This document shows, in pieces, positions 26,599 to 35,510 of a stretch of 64,000 nt of DNA. The stretch is taken from the NCBI RefSeq assembly GCF_026967925.1, contig NZ_JAPVBI010000001.1, positions 248,001 through 312,000 of the forward strand, written 5' to 3'. This stretch comes from Modestobacter sp. VKM Ac-2985. GTDB lineage: Bacteria > Actinomycetota > Actinomycetes > Mycobacteriales > Geodermatophilaceae. The notes beneath the pieces are model-generated. The model saw nothing but the letters and a program-made list of their open reading frames with translations. It made no database searches and was not told the DNA's origin. Each line of letters starts with the position of its first letter. The first letter of the stretch is position 1. The translations under genes were made by a program, and so were the position numbers.

Positions 26599-27384
26599 TT
26601 ATCGGTCGGCCGACCGGCGTCGCGCCAGGAGGGCCACCACGGTCAGCGCAGCGAGGACGATCCCGACGATGGCGCCAGCCGCCGCTGATCGGACTGGTTG
26701 AGGTCCTACGGGGTCGGGGAGTTCGTAGGCCGCGGTCAACGGCTCGATCGCCGGTTCAGGAGGCAGTTGCAGATCGGTCAGTCGCGCCTGCAGGTCGATG
26801 AGCTGCTCGAGGACCAGCTGCTGGCTGCCGGTCCCAGCTCCCTCCTGGGAGAGACGCTGCTGCAACTCAGCGATCCTGCCGGAGAGATAGGCCTCCTCCT
26901 GGCCGGCCTGCGGGCTGCGGCCGGCCGACCGGGCGAGGATCGCTTCCGTGAGGGACTCGGTGATCTCGACAGCTCTGGCGGGATCGCCATCCTCGACCGT
27001 CAATCGGAGCATCTGGCTCCGGTCGACTCGTTCAGCAGTCACTGCGTCTGAGAGTTCTTCGACGCTCAGGTCGTACTGCTCCGCCACGGCGGCGACGACG
27101 GGTCGTGACGTCATCAAGGCAACTTGAGTGGCCATGGCTTGATCGTCCGCCGTTGAATTGGACGTCGTAGCCACGAACAGCACTTCGGATCGGGCTGCGT
27201 ACATCGCCGCTCCGCTCGCACCGACGAAGTAAGCGATGACCGTCGGCACCATCACGACCAGCAAGAGGAACGCCGCCGTGAGCCAGGTCGGGATTCCGCT
27301 CGATGACTCCGTGAACTTGCCACGGTGTCTCGGCTTCAAGGTCATCGTCTCGGACAGGTCAGTCCCCTTCTGTTCCCCGGTCAC
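26599..27384 (-). CDS. Wzz-like chain-length determinant with coiled coil, set B
   Basis: A 261-residue bitopic protein: one helix near WLTAAFLLLVVMVPTVIAYF (residues 34-55), an external domain with a predicted coiled coil (EEAYLSGRIAELQQRLSQE, about residues 163-215), and a second helix AAAGAIVGIVLAALTVVALLA. No kinase domain follows. This plan matches polysaccharide co-polymerases. The start is GTG 27384 or ATG 27345; neither has a strong ribosome site. It precedes the Wzy-like gene on the same strand by about 95 bases. Confidence 0.75.
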   Translation of the reverse strand: MTGEQKGTDLSETMTLKPRHRGKFTESSSGIPTWLTAAFLLLVVMVPTVIAYFVGASGAAMYAARSEVLFVATTSNSTADDQAMATQVALMTSRPVVAAVAEQYDLSVEELSDAVTAERVDRSQMLRLTVEDGDPARAVEITESLTEAILARSAGRSPQAGQEEAYLSGRIAELQQRLSQEGAGTGSQQLVLEQLIDLQARLTDLQLPPEPAIEPLTAAYELPDPVGPQPVRSAAAGAIVGIVLAALTVVALLARRRSADR

Positions 27385-27772
27385 TCTGGCCAGCTACTTG
27401 CCGGCCACGCCTTGCGGCGCTGCGTCCGGCCATGTTGGCGTTGCAGTTCGGGACCGAACCAGGCCCTGATGCCCATGGGAAATTGCGACGCGGGCTGCAC
27501 CGTCCAGACTCCATTGGCAGCCTGTGGACGATACCGTCCCTGTCAAACTGCCAGGAACTAGTGGAACAGATGGCTCCGCTAGTCCCAATAGGCGTTGGCG
27601 TGTCATTTGTCACCATCCGACCACAGAGACTGGAACTGCCAGTTGCAGTGTCCCAGCATCGAGTTGGCTGTTCGGCGCGAGTTGTGCGGTGCGCAGCGTC
27701 GAGACCTCATGAGAAGGCAGTTCCGCGCGACATGTCGCACCACTGAACGGCTGGTGACCCCATGGCCCGCGA
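27385..27772. other. Divergent intergenic region, lower-GC cassette
   Basis: About 400 bases between the Wzz-like gene and the GH5 gene, carrying the promoters for both directions. No gene is supported. Several short dyads are present but none stands out. Confidence 0.4.
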
Positions 27773-27778
27773 TACCGT
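27773..27778 (+). promoter_or_regulatory. -10 box of a probable leaderless promoter for the GH5 gene
   Basis: TACCGT fits TANNNT and ends six bases before the GTG at 27785, where no ribosome site exists. No convincing -35 hexamer is seen. Confidence 0.45.
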
Positions 27779-27784
27779 CCAACG

Positions 27785-29116
27785 GTGCACACCCCCGCTG
27801 CGGCATCACGCCGAGGTCTCATCGGGGCTTTGATCATCGGCCTCGTCTGCGCCTGCGGTCAGTCGCCCGCCCGCCCCCCTCTGCCAGCGGGAGCCCCTCA
27901 GGTCACTGAGGTGTCGCCAACTCGTGTCCCCACCGCCCCGGTGCTGCCGGACGGTCAGGCCCCCGGCGGAGAGCTCGGCGCCGTCCCGTCGGCACCTCCT
28001 CCTGGAGTGGACGCGCCATCGGTGCCCCCAGTGCCGGTTGTCTCGGACGTTGCGCTGGACGACTTCCGGTTCCTGCGAGGAGTGAACACTCAGGGAGGTG
28101 GCGGGTCTCAGGAGGACCCTCGGCGTGTCCCGGGAACTGCTGACACTGATTATCACTGGAACAGTGGCGATTTCTACCAGTATCTCTATGGGCGCGGACA
28201 CCGGGTTGTTCGAATCGACTTCCTGTGGGAGCGAGTCCAACTTCGTCCCGGCGCAGAGCTGAACGATCAGGGTGTCATGGAGCTGCGGGAAGCAGTGCGG
28301 CGAGCTGAAGATGCGGGCCTGCTCGTCATCTTGGACATGAAGAACTATGGGCGCTACTGGCTTGCGGATGACACGCAGGCCATGCTGGGCCGTGACATAT
28401 CCATCGACGACTTTGCCGGTGTCTGGAAGAGGTTGGCTGAATCCCTGTCCGATCAGTCGGCTGTCGTGGCGTACGGATTGATGAACGAACCCTGGGGATT
28501 GGACGCCCCCGGTGTCGCCGAGTCGCCGAGCGTCTGGCAGCGCTACAGCCAAGCTGCTGTGGAGGCGATTCGATCCACAGGCGACGAGCGGGCGGTCTTC
28601 GTGGCCGGGGATGAGTGGAGCGGCGTCTGGAACTGGGCTCAGGAGAACGGAGAGCCGTGGATCGACGACCCCATCGACAACGTCTACTACGAGGCGCACA
28701 TCTACTTCGATGCGAACACCTCCGGGACCTACGTCAACTCCTATGAGGCGACCGAGTCCGATGCAGTGGCCCGCGGCTGGGACGGTCTCGAGGACCGAGT
28801 TGCCAGCGAGATCGGCAACTACACCGCGTGGCTGGCCGAGCACGAGCAGCGCGGTTTCGTCGGCGAGATCGGCTGGCCCAGCGGGACGGATGCGGCCGAG
28901 TGGAACACCATCGGGGAACTGGCGTACCAACTGCTCAATGATGCCGAGGTGGGCGCCACTTACTGGGCGACGGGAGAGTGGCTGGCTACCGATGGCGGCA
29001 TGTACGCGCTCGACGCCTACAACAGGGGACAGGGCGAGCCCCAAGCCCAGGCGGAGGTCATCGAGTTTCCGTGTCATCAGTCCCTCCTGAAGAACGATCA
29101 AGTCCAGGGGTGTTGA
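27785..29116 (+). CDS. GH5-family glycoside hydrolase lipoprotein (cellulase-like)
   Basis: A 443-residue exported hydrolase. A short signal ends in the lipobox LVCAC (Cys24), followed by a Pro-rich linker to about residue 85. The catalytic TIM barrel has the GH5 landmarks FLRGVNTQG, VVRIDFLWERV, acid/base Glu235 in YGLMNEPWG, EAHIYFD, and nucleophile Glu361 in FVGEIGWPSG. GH5 enzymes cut beta-1,4 glucans, mannans and related polymers by a retaining mechanism. Its place within a polysaccharide cassette suggests trimming or release of the polymer made there, as for cellulases in cellulose operons. Probably leaderless. Specificity cannot be told from sequence. Confidence 0.85.
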   Translation: MHTPAAASRRGLIGALIIGLVCACGQSPARPPLPAGAPQVTEVSPTRVPTAPVLPDGQAPGGELGAVPSAPPPGVDAPSVPPVPVVSDVALDDFRFLRGVNTQGGGGSQEDPRRVPGTADTDYHWNSGDFYQYLYGRGHRVVRIDFLWERVQLRPGAELNDQGVMELREAVRRAEDAGLLVILDMKNYGRYWLADDTQAMLGRDISIDDFAGVWKRLAESLSDQSAVVAYGLMNEPWGLDAPGVAESPSVWQRYSQAAVEAIRSTGDERAVFVAGDEWSGVWNWAQENGEPWIDDPIDNVYYEAHIYFDANTSGTYVNSYEATESDAVARGWDGLEDRVASEIGNYTAWLAEHEQRGFVGEIGWPSGTDAAEWNTIGELAYQLLNDAEVGATYWATGEWLATDGGMYALDAYNRGQGEPQAQAEVIEFPCHQSLLKNDQVQGC

Positions 29117-29621
29117 TGCCAGGCCGCGTCGCCGATCCCGCGGCATGCACGACCCTGCCGCGCGGGGTGAGTCGGCGAGAGAAGTGGCTCGGGCGTGCGC
29201 TTTCCGATCTCAGCGGCGGGCCGGAGTAGACCTCGAACGCCCCCTACTGGGGAAGAGCAATTGCCGGTGGCTTCCGCAGGCGGGGAGAGCGAGCTCCCGC
29301 AAGCTGTTTGTGGAAGATGAGTCGTCGCAGGTCTGGGACGTTGGCAGGGTCGAGCGGTGACGACTCGAGCGGGTGCACCTGACGCCACGGATAACGCCCG
29401 AACGAGGGATGTGACCTGCGCCTCGGCCGTGCACGGCATAGCGCTCAGTGCTGGCGGTCCCCTACGGTGGGCGTCGGATCGGCAGGAAGACCTAGGAGTC
29501 GTCATCCAACGCATGCGGCACCACTGTGGTCTTGGGGCAGTCGACGCATTGCGCGTGTGCCCATGTTCTCCCTCGTTGTCAGTGGGCGGTGTGCTTCGCG
29601 TGCCCGTGACGCTTTGCACTC
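29117..29621. other. Intergenic region, no gene seen
   Basis: About 0.5 kb of lower-GC sequence between the GH5 and acyltransferase genes. No open frame has a domain or ribosome site. Confidence 0.45.
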
Positions 29622-29637
29622 CCCTGACCGGTCAGGG
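29622..29637. promoter_or_regulatory. Perfect 16-bp palindrome just before the acyltransferase start
   Basis: CCCTGACCGGTCAGGG is a perfect dyad ending five bases before the GTG at 29643. It could be a repressor operator or part of a small hairpin hiding the start. No ribosome site is visible between it and the start. Confidence 0.4.
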
Positions 29638-29642
29638 CCTTT

Positions 29643-30812
29643 GTGACCGCCAGCACTGAGCCGCAGCCCAGCCACAGTCGGGGCCTCGACGCGCTGAGGG
29701 GTATCGCTGCCGTGTTGGTCGTGCTGGGGCATTCCCGGGACAGCCTCTTCAGCGCTCGAGACCTCGATCAGTCGGCCTCGGGCGTCTTTCGGCTTCTGTT
29801 GGTCCCAACGTCATTTGCTCAAGAAGCAGTGGCGGTGTTCTTCGTCATCAGCGGCTACCTTGTCGGCGGGCAGGTGCTGCGGCAGGCTAGAGAAGACCGC
29901 TTTCGATGGGGTGACTACCTCGCCAAGCGATTGTCGCGCCTCTGGATCGTCCTCCTGCCCGGCTTGGTCCTGACTGCAGTCATCGACTCGATCGCGATCC
30001 GCGTCGATGCTGGCGCAGTCGATGCGGTCGGCCCTCAACCCATCTTGGGTTTGGATGCGGCAGCCTGCAACGCCCTGTTCTTGATGCCGACCCGCTGTGC
30101 CACTTATGGAACCAATACCTCGCTGTGGTCGCTGGCGTACGAATTTTGGTTCTACGTTGCCTTCGCTGGTGCCACGACTGCCTGGTACGCCATGGTCAAT
30201 CGTCGCACTGCGCGGTTCGGTCTGGCGCTCGTTCCGCTTGCGATATCGGTCCTGGCCTTCGGAGTCGAGTTGCTCTGGCTCTTCCCGGCATGGCTCGTAG
30301 GTGTTCTCGTGGCTGAAGCTCGTGCACGCTGTGCAGGAGGCCACAGGCCCGCAGGGCGGCGGACGGCCCGGCGGGCCATGATGGCATGGCTGGGCAGCGT
30401 GGCATTGCTCCTCGGCATCTCTCTTGCGTCCAGTGCCACGAGTCCGGCCGCGTACATTACGTACCCATTGGTCGCGCTAGGATCTGTGCCCATCGTCTGG
30501 ATGTGCTTGGACTCTTCCCACGGTAAGCCGCGTCGATGGGTCTCAATAGGATCGTGGGTCGGCGGATGGTCGTATTCCATGTACGTCTTCCACCGGCCGA
30601 TCGTCGTCCTCGGAGTCGTCATCTCCCGAGACTGGTGGGACGTTAGTCAGCCGCTGACGACGGTGGCCGTGTACGTGCTGGCGGTTGTGGCGATCGCGCT
30701 CACCTATCCGCTCTATTGGCTGACCGAGCGCCACACGGGGGTCGTTCGAGCTTTCGCGTTGCGATGGTTTGGTTCACGCGGTTCCCGGATGTCCCTCACT
30801 CGAGGGCGATGA
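29643..30812 (+). CDS. Acyltransferase 3 family membrane protein (OafA-like), cassette copy
   Basis: A 389-residue integral membrane protein of the acyltransferase-3 family, which move acyl groups (often O-acetyl) across the membrane onto glycans. It opens with RGLDALRGIAAVLVVLGHSRDS, containing the conserved catalytic-type His, then FFVISGYLVGG and RWGDYLAKRLSRLWIVLLP, LWSLAYEFWFY and a C-terminal YSMYVFHRPIVVLG. About ten membrane helices are evident. GTG 29643 has no clear ribosome site and follows a perfect palindrome. It is the last gene of the lower-GC block and probably O-acylates its polysaccharide. Confidence 0.85.
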   Translation: MTASTEPQPSHSRGLDALRGIAAVLVVLGHSRDSLFSARDLDQSASGVFRLLLVPTSFAQEAVAVFFVISGYLVGGQVLRQAREDRFRWGDYLAKRLSRLWIVLLPGLVLTAVIDSIAIRVDAGAVDAVGPQPILGLDAAACNALFLMPTRCATYGTNTSLWSLAYEFWFYVAFAGATTAWYAMVNRRTARFGLALVPLAISVLAFGVELLWLFPAWLVGVLVAEARARCAGGHRPAGRRTARRAMMAWLGSVALLLGISLASSATSPAAYITYPLVALGSVPIVWMCLDSSHGKPRRWVSIGSWVGGWSYSMYVFHRPIVVLGVVISRDWWDVSQPLTTVAVYVLAVVAIALTYPLYWLTERHTGVVRAFALRWFGSRGSRMSLTRGR

Positions 30813-31522
30813 CGGCGGGGTGAGATTGCGGCACCGCCAATCCGTGGGTCTCTGGCCGTGCCCCTCGAAAGCCGACTGGTCGGGTTGGGTTGCCTCACTC
30901 TTCGTAAGGTCAGCGACTGCGGGTGCGAGGCAATCGAGGGCTCCCCGCGGTGCTGCCGGTAGGCGGCTGTCTTCGAGGTGTCAGGTCTCCTGCTCTTGCC
31001 TCCGGTCACGTGCCAGCGGGTGGGGAGCATCAGTTCCTCAGCCTCGTCGAGGGCGAGGTGCGGCGCGGGTCATTGAAGTGCAAGGGCTGTGCAGGATGGT
31101 GTTGATCGCCAGCCGGGCGGTGCTGGGACTCGACATGCGGAGCCACTGCAAGGCCGTCTCATCGAGACGAAGGGGGCCCCTCGAGGTGCGCGGGCGGAGC
31201 GATCGCCACGGTCGCCGGATCGATGATCTGCCACCTCTCAACGTGGCGGGTGCTGTGACAGGTCACTGGGCGTGAAGCGTCGGCCGTCTCACCGCGACGG
31301 AGAGCTCGCCGTCCCAACGCGACAAACCGCCTTCGCGTGAGTCGGGCCGAAGCGGACAGCGGCAGGTCGGATGTCACTCTGCCCTCGACTTCATGGCGCA
31401 GGGCGACTTCCGGTGCTGGCTGGGCTTGTTGTCTGCGGTCGACCTGATTCTGATGCTGGCGGCCCGGCGGCTTGCCATGGCCCCGCTGCCTTCGGTTCCA
31501 GGCGTTCCGGGGGCAGGGGCGG
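30813..31522. other. Gene-poor right boundary of the lower-GC block
   Basis: About 0.7 kb between two convergent genes, where composition returns to above 70% G+C. Small open frames occur on both strands (for example around 31038-31241, minus), but none carries a recognisable domain. It resembles the decayed sequence on the left side of the block and may hold remnants of whatever inserted it. Confidence 0.45.
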
Positions 31523-32608
31523 TCAGCGCGGAGCGTCGGGCAGCGCTTCTTCGCTGAACTCGTCGGCGTTCTGGCCCAGCGAATCCGTCTGCAAGTAGCC
31601 CCACATCCGCTCGCCGGCCGTCTGGTCCAAGTAGACGACGCTGGCTGCACCCTCGGTGCCGGTGCCGAGCACCGGGGCTGTGAGGAACTCGACGTCGGCC
31701 GGGGTGAGGCCGCGCAGTGAGTAGGCCAGCGACAGCAGGTCACCGTTGCCGAGAGCTGCATCGACGGCCACTGCGTTGGTGACCGACAACAGTGTCGAGT
31801 CGAGCTTGCCCGGTGAGGTGAAGACCTGCTGGCTGAACAGCTTGGTGAACATCGCCCGCAGGTAGTTCTGCTGTCGCTTCACCCGGTCGAAGTCGCCGCC
31901 GGGCAGGTCGTAGCGCTGGCCGACGTACCACCGGGCCTGGTCGCCGTCGAGGTGGTTGATCCCGGCGGTGAAGGTGTATGGCCCGTTGCTCGTCGTCTCG
32001 GCGACCACGACGTCGACGCCACCGAGGTCATCGGTCACCTGGATCAGCCCGGCGAAGTCGATCGCCGCGTAGTGGTCGATCCGGACGCCGGTCAGCTGTT
32101 CGATCGTCTGGATGAGCAGGGTCGGGCCGCCGAGGGCGTAGGCAGCGTTGATCTTGTTCTTGCCGTACCCGGGGATGTCGACCCAAGAGTCGCGGGGGAG
32201 GGAGATGACCTGGGCGTGCTCCCGGTCGCCGGCGAACCGCGCCAGCATGATCGCGTCGGAGCGGGCGTCGGGCAGGTCACCCGGCGCGACCTCGGCGCGG
32301 GTGTCCGAGCCCACCAGCAGGAACGTCACCGGATCGGCGGTCGCTTCGGGCTGGTCGGCCGGTGAGGCGGGGGCGGGGCGGGAGTCCTCATCGAGCTCGG
32401 CGAAGACGTTGCCGACCCGCGCGATGTTGCCGCCGTACCGGTTGCTGACGAACCACAGGCCGGTACCGATGACCAATGCCAGCACCAGGGCCAGCGCACC
32501 GAGGCTGATCAGCGTTCGGCGCACCCAGCGAGGCCGCGAGTTGGTCTCGAACGTCTCTGCGGTTCCGCCGTCCGCAGCGGGTCCGTCGTCCTCGGTTCGC
32601 TCGCTCAT
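31523..32608 (-). CDS. LytR-CpsA-Psr (LCP) family wall glycopolymer ligase
   Basis: A 361-residue type II membrane protein. A cytoplasmic N-terminus (about 27 residues) leads into the helix TLISLGALALVLALVIGTGLWF, followed by an external LCP domain with VTFLLVGSDTRAE, DARSDAIMLARF, VISLPRDSWVDIPGYGKNKINAAYALGG and DHYAAIDFAGL. The Arg and Asp residues that bind the polyprenyl pyrophosphate are retained. LCP enzymes transfer lipid-linked glycopolymers to peptidoglycan or arabinogalactan. ATG 32608 has GAGGG eight to nine bases upstream; the longer reading to 32734 does not. In this locus it probably fixes one of the polysaccharides to the wall. Confidence 0.9.
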   Translation of the reverse strand: MSERTEDDGPAADGGTAETFETNSRPRWVRRTLISLGALALVLALVIGTGLWFVSNRYGGNIARVGNVFAELDEDSRPAPASPADQPEATADPVTFLLVGSDTRAEVAPGDLPDARSDAIMLARFAGDREHAQVISLPRDSWVDIPGYGKNKINAAYALGGPTLLIQTIEQLTGVRIDHYAAIDFAGLIQVTDDLGGVDVVVAETTSNGPYTFTAGINHLDGDQARWYVGQRYDLPGGDFDRVKRQQNYLRAMFTKLFSQQVFTSPGKLDSTLLSVTNAVAVDAALGNGDLLSLAYSLRGLTPADVEFLTAPVLGTGTEGAASVVYLDQTAGERMWGYLQTDSLGQNADEFSEEALPDAPR

Positions 32609-32793
32609 GCCCACCGCCCTCTCGCTCGAGCGGACCCTAAGCGCGGAGGGCGGCGGTGAAGCGGCCACGGACGGCGACGTCATCCGGGCGAGGGACGACC
32701 CAGGCGCGCGTGCTGTCGGTGACGTTCGTCCCAACGGGCGATCCGTCCGCCGCTCTGGGGGACGACGGCTGGCGTCCGGTCGCGTCCGTTGTC

Positions 32794-32799
32794 TACGGT
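32794..32799 (+). promoter_or_regulatory. Candidate -10 box for UDP-glucose dehydrogenase gene
   Basis: TACGGT (TANNNT type) about 50 bases before the ATG at 32851; the intervening leader contains the ribosome site AGGGGAG (about 32832-32838). The -35 region is weak. Confidence 0.35.
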
Positions 32800-32850
32800 T
32801 CGCGGGAGCTGGGCGCGTCGGGTGTCCGCCGTTAGGGGAGTTGCACGCGC

Positions 32851-34170
32851 ATGAAGATCTCGGTCATCGGTTGCGGCTACCTCGGCGCGGTACACGCGGC
32901 CTCGATGGCCGAGCTGGGGCACGACGTCGTCGGCATCGACGTCGACCAGCCGAAGATCGACGCGCTGCAGCGGGCCAAGGCGCCGTTCTACGAGCCCGGT
33001 TTCGAGGAGCTGCTCGGCACCTCCCTGGCCTCGGGGCGGCTGCGGTTCAGCACCGACATGGCCGACGCCGCCGACGCCGTCATCCACTTCGTCTGCGTGG
33101 GCACTCCGCAGAAGCGCGGCGAGTACGCCGCCGATCTGCGCTTCGTCGAGTCGGCCGTCGAGGGTCTGCTGACGGCTCTCAAGCCCGGCGACCTGGTCGC
33201 CGGCAAGTCGACGGTGCCGGTCGGCACAGCGGCCCGGCTGGCGGAGCTGGTGGCCGAGAAGGTGCCCGGAGCGATGCTGGCCTGGAACCCGGAGTTCCTC
33301 CGCGAGGGCTTCGCCGTCCAGGACACCCTGCACCCCGACCGGCTGGTCTACGGCCTGCCCGCCGGCCCCGACGGCGACACCGCCCGGGCGATGCTGGACG
33401 AGGTCTACGCCTCGATCGTGGCCGCCGGCACCCCACAGGTGGTCACCGACTACGCGACCGCGGAGATGGTGAAGACCGCGGCGAACTCGTTCCTGGCCAC
33501 GAAGATCTCCTTCATCAACGCGATGGCCGAGCTGTGCGAGGCCACCGGCGCCGACGTCAAGCAGCTGGCCGACGCGATCGGGCACGACGACCGGATCGGC
33601 CGCAAGTTCCTCAACGCCGGCCTCGGCTTCGGAGGCGGGTGCCTGCCCAAGGACATCCGGGCGTTCATGGCCCGTGCCGGGGAGCTGGGCGCCGATCAGG
33701 CGCTGACGTTCCTGCGCGAGGTGGACAACATCAACATGCGCCGCCGGATCCGGATGGTGGAGCTGGCCCGCGAGGTCTGCGACGGCTCCCTGGTCGGCAA
33801 GCGGGTCGCGGTGCTGGGGGCGGCGTTCAAGCCCAACAGCGACGACATCCGCGACTCCCCGGCGCTCAACGTCGCCGCCCAGCTGCAGCTGCAGGGCGCG
33901 GCGGTGCGGGTCACCGACCCGGCGGCCGGGGACAACATCCGGCGCAGCTGGCCCCAGCTGGACGCCGTGGACACCCCCGAAGAGGCCGCCGACCGCGCCG
34001 ACGCCGTCCTGGTGCTCACCGAGTGGCAGCAGTACCGGGACCTGGACCCGGTCTCCTTCGGCAAGATCGTGGGTCAGAAGCGGATGCTGGATGGCCGCAA
34101 CGCGCTCGACCGTGACCGCTGGGTCGCCGCGGGCTGGACCTACCGGGCACTGGGCCGCCGGGCCGGCTGA
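32851..34170 (+). CDS. UDP-glucose 6-dehydrogenase
   Basis: A 439-residue cytosolic enzyme oxidising UDP-glucose to UDP-glucuronate with two NAD+. The N-terminal NAD site is GCGYLG (residues 7-12). The middle segment has WNPEFLREGFAVQD and AANSFLATKISFINAMAELCE. The catalytic cysteine is Cys264 in FGGGCLPKDIRAF. The C-terminal UDP-binding domain has VLGAAFKPNSDDIRDSPAL. All key residues are present and the length is normal. A GDP-mannose dehydrogenase is the main alternative, but KPNSDDIRDSP favours the UGD class. It would supply glucuronate for an acidic polysaccharide. Confidence 0.9.
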   Translation: MKISVIGCGYLGAVHAASMAELGHDVVGIDVDQPKIDALQRAKAPFYEPGFEELLGTSLASGRLRFSTDMADAADAVIHFVCVGTPQKRGEYAADLRFVESAVEGLLTALKPGDLVAGKSTVPVGTAARLAELVAEKVPGAMLAWNPEFLREGFAVQDTLHPDRLVYGLPAGPDGDTARAMLDEVYASIVAAGTPQVVTDYATAEMVKTAANSFLATKISFINAMAELCEATGADVKQLADAIGHDDRIGRKFLNAGLGFGGGCLPKDIRAFMARAGELGADQALTFLREVDNINMRRRIRMVELAREVCDGSLVGKRVAVLGAAFKPNSDDIRDSPALNVAAQLQLQGAAVRVTDPAAGDNIRRSWPQLDAVDTPEEAADRADAVLVLTEWQQYRDLDPVSFGKIVGQKRMLDGRNALDRDRWVAAGWTYRALGRRAG

Positions 34171-34178
34171 GCCTGCGT

Positions 34179-35312
34179 CTACCGGCGGGCGTCGGCCCGG
34201 TCCCGCGGCCGGGTCGCCGCCCGTTGCCGGTGGGCGCCCACGCGGCGGACGGGAGCCGAGGCGCTGGGTCGCCGTCCCAGAGCCGGTGGCAGGTCGAACA
34301 GCCAGTTCGCCCACGGCCGGCCGGCTGTGAACGTCGCGACGGCGAACGGGATGCCGACGCCGGCGAGGACCGCCAGCGTGGCGATGACGTACGGCTGGTC
34401 GACCCCGAGCCGCACGAGCACGACCCGCACCCCAGCGACGACCAGCACGTGGGCCAGGTAGATCGGCAGGGTGCGGCGGCCGATCGCGGCCAGCAGGTCG
34501 CGCAGCGGCGGCACCCGGGTCAGCAGCACCGAGACGGCGAGCAACGCGATCGTCCCGGCCACCGCGGCACCCAGGCTCAGCGCCCGCTCGGCCAGGCCGA
34601 CCTCGGCCGGCAGCGTCGACGGGACGACGTCGGCCTGCAGCAGCAGCCCCAGCGAAACGGCCCCGAGCAGCCCGGCCGCCGTCCAGGCCCACAGCGGGCC
34701 CTGCATCCACGCGCCCAGCCGGGCCAGCCCGACGACGGATCCGGCCGCCGTGAACGCCAGCAGCGAGAGCCCGGTCAGCCCGAACAGGGTCGGGTTCCAG
34801 CCCCAGGTGAGCAGGCACACCAGCAGCAGCGCACCCCCGCCCAGCAGTCGGCGCACCGGGCCCTGCCACGGGCGCAGCGCCGCCAGCACGACCGCCGTCA
34901 CGATCAGGAACGGCAGGAACCACAGGTGGGCGAACGGCTCCCACACCCGCCAGAGCGCCCCGGGCTCCCGCGGCACGTTCTTGACCTGGTTCGTCGCCAG
35001 CTCGGCGACGCTCTGCACCAGGTACCAGAGCAGGTAGAGCCAGAGCATCAGCGTGGCCCGCTCGCGGACGTAACCGGCCGCCCCGCGCTTGGCCACCGCC
35101 CGGGGCACGAACAGCCCGAGCAGGAACGCCAGGGCCGGCATCCGGAACAGGTAGAGCGCGGAGTTGACCACCTCGAGCGGGTGGTCGGTGGGGATCAGAC
35201 CGGCGTTGAGCATGCCGTCGATCGAGTGGTTGGCCGCGACCCCGATGATCGCCACGGCCCGCGCGACGTCGATCGCCGCCACCCGCTGCGGGCGGGCGGG
35301 GGCCTCGGTCAC
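34179..35312 (-). CDS. Acyltransferase 3 family membrane protein, high-GC copy
   Basis: A 377-residue polytopic protein of the acyltransferase-3/OafA group. The first helix has RVAAIDVARAVAIIGVAANH with the conserved His, then FRMPALAFLLGLFVPR and AHLWFLPFLIVTAVVLA, and near the end GRRTLPIYLAHVLVV. About ten helices are seen. GTG 35312 is seven bases after a good -10 box and has no ribosome site, so translation is likely leaderless; longer readings to 35411 would include the promoter. It converges with the UDP-glucose dehydrogenase gene eight bases away. It probably acylates a surface glycan. Confidence 0.8.
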   Translation of the reverse strand: MTEAPARPQRVAAIDVARAVAIIGVAANHSIDGMLNAGLIPTDHPLEVVNSALYLFRMPALAFLLGLFVPRAVAKRGAAGYVRERATLMLWLYLLWYLVQSVAELATNQVKNVPREPGALWRVWEPFAHLWFLPFLIVTAVVLAALRPWQGPVRRLLGGGALLLVCLLTWGWNPTLFGLTGLSLLAFTAAGSVVGLARLGAWMQGPLWAWTAAGLLGAVSLGLLLQADVVPSTLPAEVGLAERALSLGAAVAGTIALLAVSVLLTRVPPLRDLLAAIGRRTLPIYLAHVLVVAGVRVVLVRLGVDQPYVIATLAVLAGVGIPFAVATFTAGRPWANWLFDLPPALGRRPSASAPVRRVGAHRQRAATRPRDRADARR

Positions 35313-35319
35313 GCGGCAG

Positions 35320-35347
35320 AGCCTAGGTGTGGATCTTCCTCTGTCCA
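35320..35347 (-). promoter_or_regulatory. Promoter for a leaderless acyltransferase transcript
   Basis: On the minus strand TGGACA (35347-35342) and TAGGCT (35325-35320) are separated by 16 bases, and the -10 ends seven bases before the GTG at 35312. This is the best-formed leaderless promoter in the window. Confidence 0.65.
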
Positions 35348-35450
35348 CCCGGGGTGTGCAGACGTATCCGCAGGTCAGCGGCCCGTCTCCTGCTGTCCAC
35401 CTGGCGTTCACCCGGAGGGATGACGCGTTCCGGCGTGATCAGCCGGGCCC

Positions 35451-35456
35451 TATCAT
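35451..35456 (+). promoter_or_regulatory. -10 box of the third polysaccharide operon
   Basis: TATCAT lies 54 bases before the ATG at 35511, followed by the ribosome site GAGGGAGG (35493-35500). The -35 area is poorly conserved. Confidence 0.45.
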
Positions 35457-35510
35457 CTGGACGCTGTTGCGGGCGGACTCCGCCGATGGCACGAGGGAGG
35501 ACGCACGCGC

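Noticed and set aside
30769..31275. Possible gene or transposase remnant at the right edge of the lower-GC block
   Set aside because: I looked for integrase or transposase signatures on both strands and found none that hold up; only short unassigned frames.
32680..34944. Minus-strand open frame of about 750 codons opposite UDP-glucose dehydrogenase
   Set aside because: Shadow of the dehydrogenase and acyltransferase genes; no domain.
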